Shown here piece after piece: positions 25,403 through 33,311 of a DNA stretch of 64,000 nt (the stretch's first letter is position 1; every line of letters begins with the position of its first letter). A program made the position numbers and the translations under genes. This stretch comes from Polynucleobacter sp. 78F-HAINBA (lineage in GTDB: Bacteria > Pseudomonadota > Gammaproteobacteria > Burkholderiales > Burkholderiaceae), in NCBI RefSeq assembly GCF_018882325.1, contig NZ_JACVOQ010000006.1:62001-126000 (forward strand), given 5' to 3'. Below the pieces are notes generated by a model. The model worked only from the letters and a program-made list of their open reading frames with translations. It was not told the DNA's origin and searched no databases.

Positions 25403-26686
25403 TTAACGATTAAAACTGCGCTTAGGTGGGCTACCACGCTTGGCAGCCGGCTTACCTCCACCATTGCCACCACCAGCATTACCAGGCCTAGGCTTACGAG
25501 ATTGTTGGTGTTGTTGGCTGCGTAATTGGATAGGTTGCGCTACGGCATTTGGATCTGGCTCAAATCCAGCAATCACTTCTTGCGGCAGTTTTTGCTTGAT
25601 GAGTTTTTCAATATCTCGGAGCATTTGATGTTCATCAACGCAGACCAAAGAGACTGCAACACCATTTGAGCCGGCTCTACCAGTTCTACCGATACGGTGC
25701 ACATAATCCTCAGATACGTTTGGTAAGTCATAGTTCACGACATGGGGGAGTTGATCGATGTCGATGCCGCGCGCCGCAATATCGGTAGCAACAAGTACAG
25801 TGATCTTTCCATCTTTAAATTCTGCCAATGCCTTAGTGCGCGCGCTTTGACTTTTATTGCCATGAATCGCCATCGCAGTAATGCCATCTTTTTCTAGCTG
25901 GGTCACTAATTTATTGGCACCGTGTTTAGTGCGAGTAAATACGAGAACTTGTTGCCACTGATTGGTTTTGATCAGATGTGCCAATAAAGGATGCTTTTGG
26001 GTTCTGTCTACTGGGTGAATGAGTTGAGCAATCGCTTCATTAGTACTATTGCTACGCGCCACTTCAATCAATGCTGGTGAATTCAGTAAACCATCAGCCA
26101 ATGCTTTTATCTCGGTCGAGAAAGTTGCGGAAAACAGTAAGTTCTGACGTTGCTTTGGCAATGCAGCCAAGATCTTTTTGATATCACGTAAGAAGCCCAT
26201 ATCCAACATGCGATCCGCTTCATCCAAGACGAGGATTTCAATATTGGCGAGTGAAACACAATTCTGCGACATTAAATCTAGCAGGCGACCTGGTGTTGCC
26301 ACCAAAATATCTAGGCCTGCAGCGATTGCTTTAATTTGTGGGTTGGCGCCGACGCCACCAAAGATCACCGTGGATTTAAGACCAGTGTATTTTCCGTAGG
26401 TCACAACGGACTCTTGAACTTGAGCGGCTAACTCACGGGTAGGAGTCAAAATCAAAACGCGCAACAGACGTTTGCCACCCGCTTTAGCTGTGCTGCTTAA
26501 GCGCTGAAGAATCGGTAGGGTAAAGCCAGCAGTTTTACCGGTGCCAGTTTGAGCGGCGGCAAGTAAATCCCCGCCCTTTAATACGGCAGGAATAGACTTT
26601 TCTTGAATGGGGGTAGGGCTTGTGTAACCCTCTTCATTAATAGCGCGAAGAATGGATTCTGATAAACCAAGATCTGTAAATAACAT
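25403..26686 (-). CDS. rhlE: DEAD-box RNA helicase, RhlE type
   Basis: ATP-dependent RNA helicase of 427 residues for ribosome assembly or RNA turnover. All motifs are visible: Q motif [18 protein letters not shown] (I), PTRELA (Ia), TPGRLLD (Ib), DEAD in [14 protein letters not shown] (II), SATFS (III), [12 protein letters not shown] (IV), TDIAARGID (V) and [10 protein letters not shown] (VI). The C-terminal 40 residues are Gly/Lys/Arg-rich ([19 protein letters not shown]), a typical RNA-binding tail. ATG at 26686 rather than the TTG nine bases earlier. Confidence 0.93.
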   Translation of the reverse strand: MLFTDLGLSESILRAINEEGYTSPTPIQEKSIPAVLKGGDLLAAAQTGTGKTAGFTLPILQRLSSTAKAGGKRLLRVLILTPTRELAAQVQESVVTYGKYTGLKSTVIFGGVGANPQIKAIAAGLDILVATPGRLLDLMSQNCVSLANIEILVLDEADRMLDMGFLRDIKKILAALPKQRQNLLFSATFSTEIKALADGLLNSPALIEVARSNSTNEAIAQLIHPVDRTQKHPLLAHLIKTNQWQQVLVFTRTKHGANKLVTQLEKDGITAMAIHGNKSQSARTKALAEFKDGKITVLVATDIAARGIDIDQLPHVVNYDLPNVSEDYVHRIGRTGRAGSNGVAVSLVCVDEHQMLRDIEKLIKQKLPQEVIAGFEPDPNAVAQPIQLRSQQHQQSRKPRPGNAGGGNGGGKPAAKRGSPPKRSFNR

Positions 26687-26793
26687 AGGGACCAAATAAA
26701 TATTGGCCCGTATTCAATTAAACGACTATCCCGGCCAATGGGGTGAGCTGCCACACTTGCAGTGTTTGCAGAAAGAGTCGCTATTTTAAGCTA

Positions 26794-27372
26794 TCAGACT
26801 GCTTTCCAAAGATTTGGCGTCACTGAATTGGCATATCCAGAGATAAATAATTTTTCTGCGCCCGTCATAGGGTCAAACACAGCGCGCTCGATGCGACCAA
26901 TGTTTCCACCATATACATGAATGCTAATGGAAGTTTGGTCACTCAAAGCATTCTCGACCACATGGATATCATGTGTTTTGGGGGATACGGTAGCAACTTG
27001 GCCTGGCTGACAAAGGAATGACTCATCGGTTTTATAGCTACCATCAGCCTGTTGGTAATAGTCGGCACTGCGTTCTTGCCCTCGCAACTGGCCAATCATG
27101 CCCCAGACGGTATGGTTATGTAATGGCGTCTTTTGACCGGGACCCCAAACAAAGCTGACTACTGAAAAGCGATCCAGTGGATCTGCATAGAGCAAGTACT
27201 GCTGGTAGTACTGCGGGTGTGGTTTGCAAAATTCTTCTGGCAACCAGTCATCAACCTGAATTAAGTTTTCTAAGAGCTTTTTCCCTTTAGAGAAAACAAT
27301 TTCCTCACTCGGCTTGCTCTCTAGAAGTGTTGCGAGTTCTTTAACAAAAGTCAGTAGCTTGCCTTCTTGCAT
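26794..27372 (-). CDS. Cysteine dioxygenase family protein
   Basis: Iron cupin of 192 residues that oxidises cysteine or a related thiol (such as 3-mercaptopropionate) to the sulfinate. PLHNHTVWGMIGQLRGQE has the first two His ligands and the conserved Gly-x-E stretch; HDIHVVEN supplies the third. The length and spacing fit bacterial CDO proteins. ATG at 27372 is used; an upstream TTG at 27411 would overlap the thioesterase gene. It forms a compact same-strand run with the thioesterase and GNAT genes. Confidence 0.88.
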   Translation of the reverse strand: MQEGKLLTFVKELATLLESKPSEEIVFSKGKKLLENLIQVDDWLPEEFCKPHPQYYQQYLLYADPLDRFSVVSFVWGPGQKTPLHNHTVWGMIGQLRGQERSADYYQQADGSYKTDESFLCQPGQVATVSPKTHDIHVVENALSDQTSISIHVYGGNIGRIERAVFDPMTGAEKLFISGYANSVTPNLWKAV

Positions 27373-27394
27373 TGAAGTCTCTTCAGTAGTGATG

Positions 27395-27814
27395 TTATTG
27401 ATCTGCTGCAAAGAGCCAGTCAGGCAGGCCCTTTGGTTTTAGGGTGGTAGTGTCAACACAGACAATGTGCAGTAATGCGGTAGCAAGAAGCTCCGGTTCC
27501 ATCCCTTCGACAATGCGTTTTGCAGTTTGCTTTACTGCAATTTGGGTGCGACCACGGTGCTCGATGATTTGGTCAATGCTTAAGAGATCATCTAAGCGCC
27601 CCGGCCTATGAAAGTTCATGGTGATTTCTCGGACGGGAAGAACGATCCCAAATTCATTGACCAATTGAGTTGGGCTTAAGCCTCTTTGCTGGAGCCATTC
27701 AGAACGGCTTCTTTCAAAGATCTCTAAATAGCGCGCGTGATACACAAATCCTGCTGCATCGGTATCCGAGTAGCAAACACGAAAGAGGAAAGGGGGGTTG
27801 CTTGATTGGGTCAT
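27395..27814 (-). CDS. YbgC-type acyl-CoA thioesterase
   Basis: Hotdog-fold hydrolase of 139 residues. VCYSDTDAAGFVYHARYLEIFERSRSEWL is the 4HBT signature, with the catalytic Asp in SDTDAAGFVYH. It hydrolyses acyl-CoA esters; the chain length preferred is unknown. ATG at 27814. It sits 15 bases after the GNAT gene and 22 bases before the cysteine dioxygenase start. Confidence 0.9.
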   Translation of the reverse strand: MTQSSNPPFLFRVCYSDTDAAGFVYHARYLEIFERSRSEWLQQRGLSPTQLVNEFGIVLPVREITMNFHRPGRLDDLLSIDQIIEHRGRTQIAVKQTAKRIVEGMEPELLATALLHIVCVDTTTLKPKGLPDWLFAADQ

Positions 27815-27829
27815 AGTGGCCAGGTGCTA

Positions 27830-28261
27830 TTAGATATATAGAATCATATCGCGATGCGCAATGCCAGCTTCATCGTAGATATCACCTTGTGCAATAAATC
27901 CAAATTTCTCGTAAAACGGGATGGCCGATAGTTGGGCGTGCAATTCCAGCCGGGTAATGCCTTGGGATTTGCTCAGGTCTAGCAAGGCACGGAGCAATCC
28001 CCCTCCAATTCCCTGTCTTCGATGCATGGGCAATACCGCCATGCGTCCAATTCTGCCAAAATTTCCAATCCTCCCAGGCAGAGTGACAAGGCGAGCTGTC
28101 CCAATGCATTCTGAGTTCAGATAGGCTAGAGCATGCTGTGCGAGTGGGTCGTATTCATCGAGCTCCATCTCTTCTGGAACGTCTTGCTCTTCGATAAAGA
28201 CGCGTTTGCGAACGGAGTAGGCCTCTTTCTCTGCATCCGACCAGGATTTAATCAAGATCAC
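27830..28261 (-). CDS. GNAT-family N-acetyltransferase
   Basis: Acetyl-CoA-dependent acyltransferase of 143 residues. VRKRVFIEEQDVPEEMELDEYD at the N-terminus is typical of the ElaA/YjcF-like subgroup; RMAVLPMHRRQGIGGGLLRALL (about 73-94) is the acetyl-CoA loop (R/Q-x-x-G-x-G/A); FYEKFGFIAQGDIYDEAGIAH is the C-terminal strand. Acceptor not known. First gene of the three-gene run. ATG at 28261. Confidence 0.9.
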   Translation of the reverse strand: MILIKSWSDAEKEAYSVRKRVFIEEQDVPEEMELDEYDPLAQHALAYLNSECIGTARLVTLPGRIGNFGRIGRMAVLPMHRRQGIGGGLLRALLDLSKSQGITRLELHAQLSAIPFYEKFGFIAQGDIYDEAGIAHRDMILYI

Positions 28262-28446
28262 GCGTTATCTCTCTGCTATCTATATATAAAGGCGAATCGG
28301 CTACCAAACCTCCAATGTAGCAAATCGCACCTATTTTGGCCTCAAATATTAGCTCTAAGGCTTATAAGTTAATCACTTCATGGTTAAAATGAATCGGTGG
28401 TGCCAAAGGATTGGTGCCCCTCACAAACCTTTATCTAGGAGTTATT

Positions 28447-29028
28447 TTGAAGAAATCTTTATTGGCTACATTGGTCGCCTCACTCGGTTTAGCCGTTGCG
28501 GGTTCAGTATTTGCTCAAGCACCAGCAAAAATGTTGCCTTTGGCAGCTGAAGCAATTGTATTGACTGCTACTGTTGATTCAGTGGACGTAAAGAAGCGCA
28601 TCGTAGTTCTGAAGGACGCTAACGGTAACTTGGCTCAAATGAATGTATCCAAGCAAGTAAATGATTTGGATAAAGTGAAGAAGGGCGATGTATTTGTTGT
28701 TGAGCATGCGCAAGCGATTGCAGTTGGTTTGGTTGCTGCCCCTAAAGATGCAAAACCAGGTGTTTCTGGTGTTCGTTCAGTAGTGGTCGCTGGCAAAGGT
28801 TCTGCTAAGCCATTTGAAGAGACTACTGATACTGTTTATGCAACAGTGAAGATCAGCACAATCGATGCAAAAACTCGTGTTGTGACGTTTACATTGCCAT
28901 CAGGCGAGAAGCAAAAAGTTAAAGTAGACCAAAGCGTTTTAGGTCTTGAGAAATTCAAGGCTGGTGACGACGTAATGGTTGAATTCGTTGATGACACAGC
29001 AATTGGTTTCGTAACACCAAAGAAATAA
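28447..29028 (+). CDS. Secreted protein with an internal duplication
   Basis: Periplasmic protein of 193 residues with signal peptide cleaved after VFAQA near residue 25. Two copies of one domain follow: TATVDSVDVKKRIVVLKDANG ... MNVSKQVNDLDKVKKGDVFVVEHAQAIAVGLV and TVKISTIDAKTRVVTFTLPSG ... VKVDQSVLGLEKFKAGDDVMVEFVDDTAIGFV, each probably a small beta barrel. No named family. The start is TTG at 28447, fixed by AGGAG at 28437-28441; an earlier in-frame start at 28411 lies before that site. Rho-independent terminator follows. Confidence 0.8.
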   Translation: MKKSLLATLVASLGLAVAGSVFAQAPAKMLPLAAEAIVLTATVDSVDVKKRIVVLKDANGNLAQMNVSKQVNDLDKVKKGDVFVVEHAQAIAVGLVAAPKDAKPGVSGVRSVVVAGKGSAKPFEETTDTVYATVKISTIDAKTRVVTFTLPSGEKQKVKVDQSVLGLEKFKAGDDVMVEFVDDTAIGFVTPKK

Positions 29029-29074
29029 GTATCAAAAACTAATTCAGCATTAATCCTGCTGGAGCAGTAAAGAA

Positions 29075-29099
29075 AAAAGGCCCGCATTGCGGGCCTTTT
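29075..29099. terminator. Terminator after the duplicated-domain protein
   Basis: Perfect stem AAAAGGCCCGC / GCGGGCCTTTT with a three-base loop, bidirectional in form. It lies between the converging secreted-protein and mop genes and is almost identical to the terminator near 1130. Confidence 0.9.
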
Positions 29100-29115
29100 G
29101 CTTATCAGCTAAAGA

Positions 29116-29340
29116 TTAAGCATCTTTAGCAATCATCACATCAGAGGCTTTGATTACTGCCCAAGCCTGATCGCCAACCTTGAGATTGAGTTCGTCAACA
29201 GCCTCATTAGTAATAGAGGCAGTAACGATGTGGCCAGCACCAATATCTATCTTCACGTGAGAAGTGGTTTGACCCATTTTGAGTTCAACTACTTTACCGC
29301 TGAGAGTATTGCGTGCGCTGAGTTTGACTTTAAGTTCCAT
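29116..29340 (-). CDS. Mop-type molybdate/tungstate-binding TOBE protein
   Basis: Cytoplasmic protein of 74 residues consisting of one TOBE/Mop domain: LKVKLSARNTLSGKVVELKMGQTTSHVKIDIGAGHIVTASITNEAVDELNLKVGDQAWAVIKASDVMIA, including the TTSHV and SITNEAV oxyanion-contact stretches. Such molbindins store or buffer molybdate or tungstate as oligomers. ATG at 29340; eight bases after the TupA-like gene, so in one operon with the two receptors. Confidence 0.92.
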   Translation of the reverse strand: MELKVKLSARNTLSGKVVELKMGQTTSHVKIDIGAGHIVTASITNEAVDELNLKVGDQAWAVIKASDVMIAKDA

Positions 29341-29348
29341 GATTTCTC

Positions 29349-30224
29349 CTAGTGAACGTATTGTTTGGCGTAGACGGCATCATTGTAAAGAGCTTCTTTG
29401 TACTGCGCCTTGCCGTAGTTGCGAATAATGGCCTGACCTTCATCAGAGGCTACAAATTGAATGAACTTAGCGGCAATATCGCGGTTCTCAGTGGCGCCGA
29501 CAGGGGCTACTAAAGCATCATAGGTATTAACTAGGTAGGGGTCGCCGCGATACAGAATCTGTAGATCAGGCGCAACATTTTTCTCCGCCACCCAAGTGCT
29601 GCTATCCGTCATGAAATACGCTTTGTCAGTATTTGCCCGCTTAAGCGAGGCTGTCATGAAGTCATTGGTCACGATGTACCAATTACCTTCAGGTGTAATC
29701 CCAGCCTTCTTCCAAATATCCATTTCTTTCTGGTGTGTGCCTGATTTATCGCCACGAGAGATAAAGTTAGCCCGTGCCTTGGCGATCTTTGCATAGGCAT
29801 CAGCGCCACTGCTAGCGGACTTGATTTTGGCGCCATCTGCTTTAGGCCCAACAATATAAAACTCATTAGAGCCAATTAGCGTTCTACCAGTTGCCCATCC
29901 TTCAGCAAGTGCTTTATTAACACCCTCGGGTGCATGAACCATGATCATGTCTACCTGCTGTGTTTTCAGTAGATTAAGGGAGGCACCACTTCCGGCCTTA
30001 ATCCAGACCAAACGTGCACCTTCCTTTTTGTCGAAAGCCTCACCCAGTTGTTGCAGTAGGCCTAACTCTCCAGGGCTGCCAGTTGCCAATTTAAAGCTCT
30101 TGGCACCTTGACCATAGGTGGCTTCCACTTTTGGAGGGTTAGATTGCGCCAATGATGTTTGCATTCCAAGCCCCATTAATAAAGTGGAGAGAAGTACGCT
30201 GAACAACGGGTGTGGATTTCTCAT
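29349..30224 (-). CDS. TupA-like tungstate/molybdate-binding periplasmic protein (1)
   Basis: Secreted receptor of 291 residues with a signal peptide ending in TSLAQS near 27. LATGSPGELGLLQQLGEAF ... VDMIMVHAPEGVNKALAEGWATGR, FYIVGPKADGAKIKSA and FISRGDKSGTHQKEMDIWKKAGI are the TupA-type blocks, with the RGDKSGT loop that lines the oxyanion site. It replaces the usual TTSTQDSGLL start by ATGSPGELGLL. ATG at 30224. It follows a second TupA-like gene by five bases. No TupB permease or TupC ATPase lies near. Confidence 0.88.
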   Translation of the reverse strand: MRNPHPLFSVLLSTLLMGLGMQTSLAQSNPPKVEATYGQGAKSFKLATGSPGELGLLQQLGEAFDKKEGARLVWIKAGSGASLNLLKTQQVDMIMVHAPEGVNKALAEGWATGRTLIGSNEFYIVGPKADGAKIKSASSGADAYAKIAKARANFISRGDKSGTHQKEMDIWKKAGITPEGNWYIVTNDFMTASLKRANTDKAYFMTDSSTWVAEKNVAPDLQILYRGDPYLVNTYDALVAPVGATENRDIAAKFIQFVASDEGQAIIRNYGKAQYKEALYNDAVYAKQYVH

Positions 30225-30229
30225 GCTAA

Positions 30230-31051
30230 TTACTTGCTAGCGTTAGGGAAGAAGAGTTGCTCGCCATCAATTTTGTAGCTTGCAATAACGTCTTGACCAT
30301 TTTTAGAAATCAGCCAATCAATAAACGCTTGTCCTTCGGCTTTTTTCACATGTGGGAATTTAGCTGGGTTCACCAACATGACGCCATACTGATTAAATAG
30401 CTTTGGATCGCCTTGAACCAAGATGACCAAATCACCGCGGTTCTTAAAGGAGAGCCAAGTAGCGCGATCAGCCAAGATATAACCATTCATTGCAGATGCG
30501 GTATTGAGAGCAGGACCCATGCCAGATCCAGTTTCTTTGTACCAGGCGCTAGGCGCAACTGTAATGGCTGCGTCTTTCCAGTAACGTAATTCGGCAGCAT
30601 GCGTACCGCTCTTATCACCGCGTGATACGAATGGTGCTTGAGCAGCTGCAATTTTCTGAAACGCTACTTTGATATCCTTGCCACCACCAATTTTCGCTGG
30701 ATCTGCTTTAGGTCCAATTAATACAAAGTCGTTGTACATCACTTCGTAACGTTTTGTGGAGAAGCCCTCAGCTACAAACTTCTCTTCAGCAGGTTTGTCA
30801 TGAACAAACACCACATCAGCGTCGCCACGACGGCCAATATCCAAAGCTTGGCCAGTTCCAACGGCAACCACTTTGACCTCGATACCGGTTTTCATTTTGA
30901 AGATTGGCAAGATAAATCCAAAGAGACCGGATTGCTCAGTGGATGTAGTGGATGACACAACAATGCTTTTCTCTTGCGAATAAGCAGAGTTGCTTAAAAG
31001 CGCTAGGGCGGTAATGGCAGATGCCAGTAAACGGGTAAATGAGAATTTCAT
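30230..31051 (-). CDS. TupA-like tungstate/molybdate-binding periplasmic protein (2)
   Basis: Secreted receptor of 273 residues; signal peptide MKFSFTRLLASAITALALLSN ending at SAYSQ. IVVSSTTSTEQSGLFGFILPIF is the TupA oxyanion-site start, DADVVFVHDKPAEEKFVAEG and FVSRGDKSGTHAAELRYWKDA the other conserved blocks. It resembles TupA more closely than its neighbour. ATG at 31051 is chosen because the longer frame to 31108 runs into the promoter; GGAAGCGA precedes it. Divergent from the ModE-type regulator. Confidence 0.9.
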   Translation of the reverse strand: MKFSFTRLLASAITALALLSNSAYSQEKSIVVSSTTSTEQSGLFGFILPIFKMKTGIEVKVVAVGTGQALDIGRRGDADVVFVHDKPAEEKFVAEGFSTKRYEVMYNDFVLIGPKADPAKIGGGKDIKVAFQKIAAAQAPFVSRGDKSGTHAAELRYWKDAAITVAPSAWYKETGSGMGPALNTASAMNGYILADRATWLSFKNRGDLVILVQGDPKLFNQYGVMLVNPAKFPHVKKAEGQAFIDWLISKNGQDVIASYKIDGEQLFFPNASK

Positions 31052-31090
31052 CTGAGTTCGCTTCCTTAAGGGTGTTCGGTTAATATCTGT

Positions 31091-31112
31091 CATATTACAA
31101 AACATCAATATG
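31091..31112. promoter_or_regulatory. Dyad in the divergent tupA-like / modE-like promoter
   Basis: Inverted repeat CATATT / AATATG separated by 10 bases, in the 74-base gap between the two divergent starts. It is placed like an operator for the adjacent ModE-type regulator, although it does not match the E. coli ModE box closely. Confidence 0.35.
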
Positions 31113-31125
31113 CAAAAAATTACAT

Positions 31126-32151
31126 ATGAGAATTCAGATCCGACCCACCCTTATTTTTGGTAACAAGAACGCCAAAGATCCGGCTGTTGTCGACCTGGTC
31201 TGGCTAACCAGCCTCTTAAAAGACATCGAGCACGGAAAAACCTTGATGTCCGCCTGTAAGAAGATGGGCCTCTCCTACAGAAACGTTTGGCAAAAGCTCA
31301 ACGATGTTGAGGAGGCCTTAGGCTTTAAATTGATGGATCGGGTTAGAGGGCATGGATCCCAGCTCTCTGAATATGCCAGGTACCTAATTCAATTTACCGA
31401 TGATTTTGATCAAAAAACAATGCGCCTGGGGCAGACTAGCCTGTCTCATTTAGAAGAGGGCTTTGCTCAATTTAGGGTGAAGGCAAAAAAACAGTGGCGA
31501 CTTGCTAGTAGCAGTGATCCCATAATTCATAAATCGGTATTAGATATCGGTGGTTTTGAATTAATGACAGCAGGATCTGGTGAAGCGCTTGAGCGTCTAT
31601 TCAACTATGAAGTGGATATTGCAGGCTTCCATGTTTCAGATCAGCAAAGCTCACAAATTATTGCAAGGCGACTAAAAAAAGAGGGGATGCAAATCTTTCC
31701 GGTGATGAAGCGCGTTCAAGGCTTGATGGTCGCTAAAGGCAACCCCCAAAATATTAATAGCCCCAAGGACCTGTTGCGTCCCAAGATTCGCTTTATTAAT
31801 CGTCAAAAAGGTTCCGGTACGCGTCTCCTGCTTGATACCATCCTAACTAAAGAAGGTATTGATCATCACCGTATTAAGGGCTATGAGAATGAGGAGTTCA
31901 CGCACTCTGCAATTGCGATGGCAATCTTGGCCAAGAAAGTAGACGCAGGTATGGGCGTCAAAAGTGTGGCAATTGAGAATGGCCTCGACTTTATTCAGTT
32001 AAAAGACGAAATCTTTTTCCTGGCTATGGGCGAAGAGCTCAGCACCAATAGAGAGCTTGCTAAGCTCATTCGAAAGATTCGCGCACTCTCTGGTGAAACC
32101 CCGGGCTATAAATCGATTGGTCTTAATAAGCAGATTGCCGGTTGGTTATAA
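31126..32151 (+). CDS. ModE-type regulator with C-terminal substrate-binding-like domain
   Basis: Regulator of 341 residues. Residues about 20-80 (VVDLVWLTSLLKDIEHGKTLMSACKKMGLSYRNVWQKLNDVEEALG) form the LysR/ModE-like winged helix with the SYRNVW recognition helix. The rest is not the Mop di-domain of E. coli ModE but a PBP-like domain: AGSGEALERLFNYEVDIAGFH, PKIRFINRQKGSGTRLLLD, GYENEEFTHSAIAMAILAKKVDAGMGV, as in the MoeA-like/PBP group. It probably senses molybdate, tungstate or a cofactor intermediate. ATG at 31126; modA follows after nine bases. Confidence 0.88.
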   Translation: MRIQIRPTLIFGNKNAKDPAVVDLVWLTSLLKDIEHGKTLMSACKKMGLSYRNVWQKLNDVEEALGFKLMDRVRGHGSQLSEYARYLIQFTDDFDQKTMRLGQTSLSHLEEGFAQFRVKAKKQWRLASSSDPIIHKSVLDIGGFELMTAGSGEALERLFNYEVDIAGFHVSDQQSSQIIARRLKKEGMQIFPVMKRVQGLMVAKGNPQNINSPKDLLRPKIRFINRQKGSGTRLLLDTILTKEGIDHHRIKGYENEEFTHSAIAMAILAKKVDAGMGVKSVAIENGLDFIQLKDEIFFLAMGEELSTNRELAKLIRKIRALSGETPGYKSIGLNKQIAGWL

Positions 32152-32160
32152 ACTAGCCCC

Positions 32161-32925
32161 ATGATCAAAAGTATTTGCGTATTGGGGTTTCTGGCTTGGA
32201 GTTTTCTGAGTTCTATTGCCTATGCGCAATCAGTCACTGTCGCAGTGGCAAGCAATCTGAAGCCTGCTTTCGAAGAGATCTTTAAGGGCTTTAGTCAGAA
32301 TAACCCTCAAAGCAAAAGTATTCGCGTTGTTTATGGGTCATCAGGCAACCTTTCAAGCCAGATGAAACATGGTGCGCCCTATGAGCTATTCATTTCCGCA
32401 GATGAGGCTTATCCATTGAGATTGGTTGAAGCGGGATTAACTCGTGATCGTGGAGTGGTGTATGCATCTGGACATTTGGCCTTGATAACAAATACATCAG
32501 CCGGTCTTCGCTTAAGTTCAGATCCAGATAGCATTCAGTCTTTGCTGAGAGCCGCTAAGAAGATTGCAATCGCCAATCCAGATTTGGCCCCCTATGGCAG
32601 AGCCTCTGTCCAATATCTTCAGGCCATCGGTTTATGGGATGAGCTGCAGAGTAGGGTGATATTTGCAGAAAATATTTCCATTGCCGCTGTCTACGTGAGT
32701 ACCGGAGCTGCTAAGGTTGGCATTACCGCCTTATCTCTAGCAAAGTCTTCAGAGCTATCTCAACAAATTCAATATATCGCCTTGCCAGATAATTTGTATG
32801 CTCCGATTAAACAGCGCATGGTTTTAAAGCGAGACCCAGCACCCATTGCTATCGCGCTGTATGACTACCTGCAAGGATCTGTTGCTAAGCAGATTCTGCG
32901 TAATAACGGATATTCCGTTCCCTGA
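32161..32925 (+). CDS. modA: Molybdate-binding periplasmic protein ModA
   Basis: Secreted receptor of 254 residues, signal peptide ending in IAYAQS near 22. VTVAVASNLKPAFEEIFKGF, VVYGSSGNLSSQMKHGAPYELFISADEAYPLRLVEAG, IAIANPDLAPYGRASVQYLQ and AENISIAAVYVSTGAAKVGITALS match ModA throughout, with the Ser-Ser oxyanion contacts in YGSSGNLSSQ. It is the last gene before the Fe-uptake block; modB and modC are absent here. ATG at 32161. Confidence 0.92.
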   Translation: MIKSICVLGFLAWSFLSSIAYAQSVTVAVASNLKPAFEEIFKGFSQNNPQSKSIRVVYGSSGNLSSQMKHGAPYELFISADEAYPLRLVEAGLTRDRGVVYASGHLALITNTSAGLRLSSDPDSIQSLLRAAKKIAIANPDLAPYGRASVQYLQAIGLWDELQSRVIFAENISIAAVYVSTGAAKVGITALSLAKSSELSQQIQYIALPDNLYAPIKQRMVLKRDPAPIAIALYDYLQGSVAKQILRNNGYSVP

Positions 32926-33008
32926 CGAGATTAACTCGACTCTTTTTGTTTTAAATCAAGATGGCGGTCTAGTAATTAGGCGATGATTAAGCCCATGAGC
33001 CACTCCTA

Positions 33009-33027
33009 GAGAATGATATTCATTCTC
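33009..33027. promoter_or_regulatory. Fur box upstream of feoAB
   Basis: Perfect 19-base palindrome GAGAATGATATTCATTCTC, 16 of 19 positions equal to the classic Fur consensus GATAATGATAATCATTATC. It lies 43 bases before the feoA start. Repression by Fe-loaded Fur is expected. Confidence 0.9.
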
Positions 33028-33069
33028 ATGTGGGGATATAATTGATATACCCATTCCATCAATCCAGAC

Positions 33070-33309
33070 ATGAATCTTGAAGAAATCCTCCCGGGCGTCA
33101 GAGCCCGTGTTAGCAAGATCGCCACTTCAGGTGATCAACGTGAGGATATTCGTGGTCAATTAGAGGATATTGGCTTTCTTCCTGGCGAGCAGGTAGAGGT
33201 CTTACGCAAGGGATTGTTAGGCCAGGGCCCTATATTGATTCGAGTTGGATCATCGACATTTGCCTTAAGAGAATCTGAAGCGCGATTAGTTGAGGTAGAA
33301 ATTCTTTAA
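33070..33309 (+). CDS. feoA: Ferrous iron transport protein FeoA
   Basis: SH3-like cytoplasmic protein of 79 residues that supports FeoB. VRARVSKIATSGDQREDIRGQLEDIGFLPGEQVEVLRKG and GPILIRVGSSTFALRESEARLVEV are the full FeoA pattern. ATG at 33070, two bases before the feoB start. Downstream of the Fur box. Confidence 0.95.
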   Translation: MNLEEILPGVRARVSKIATSGDQREDIRGQLEDIGFLPGEQVEVLRKGLLGQGPILIRVGSSTFALRESEARLVEVEIL

Positions 33310-33311
33310 GT

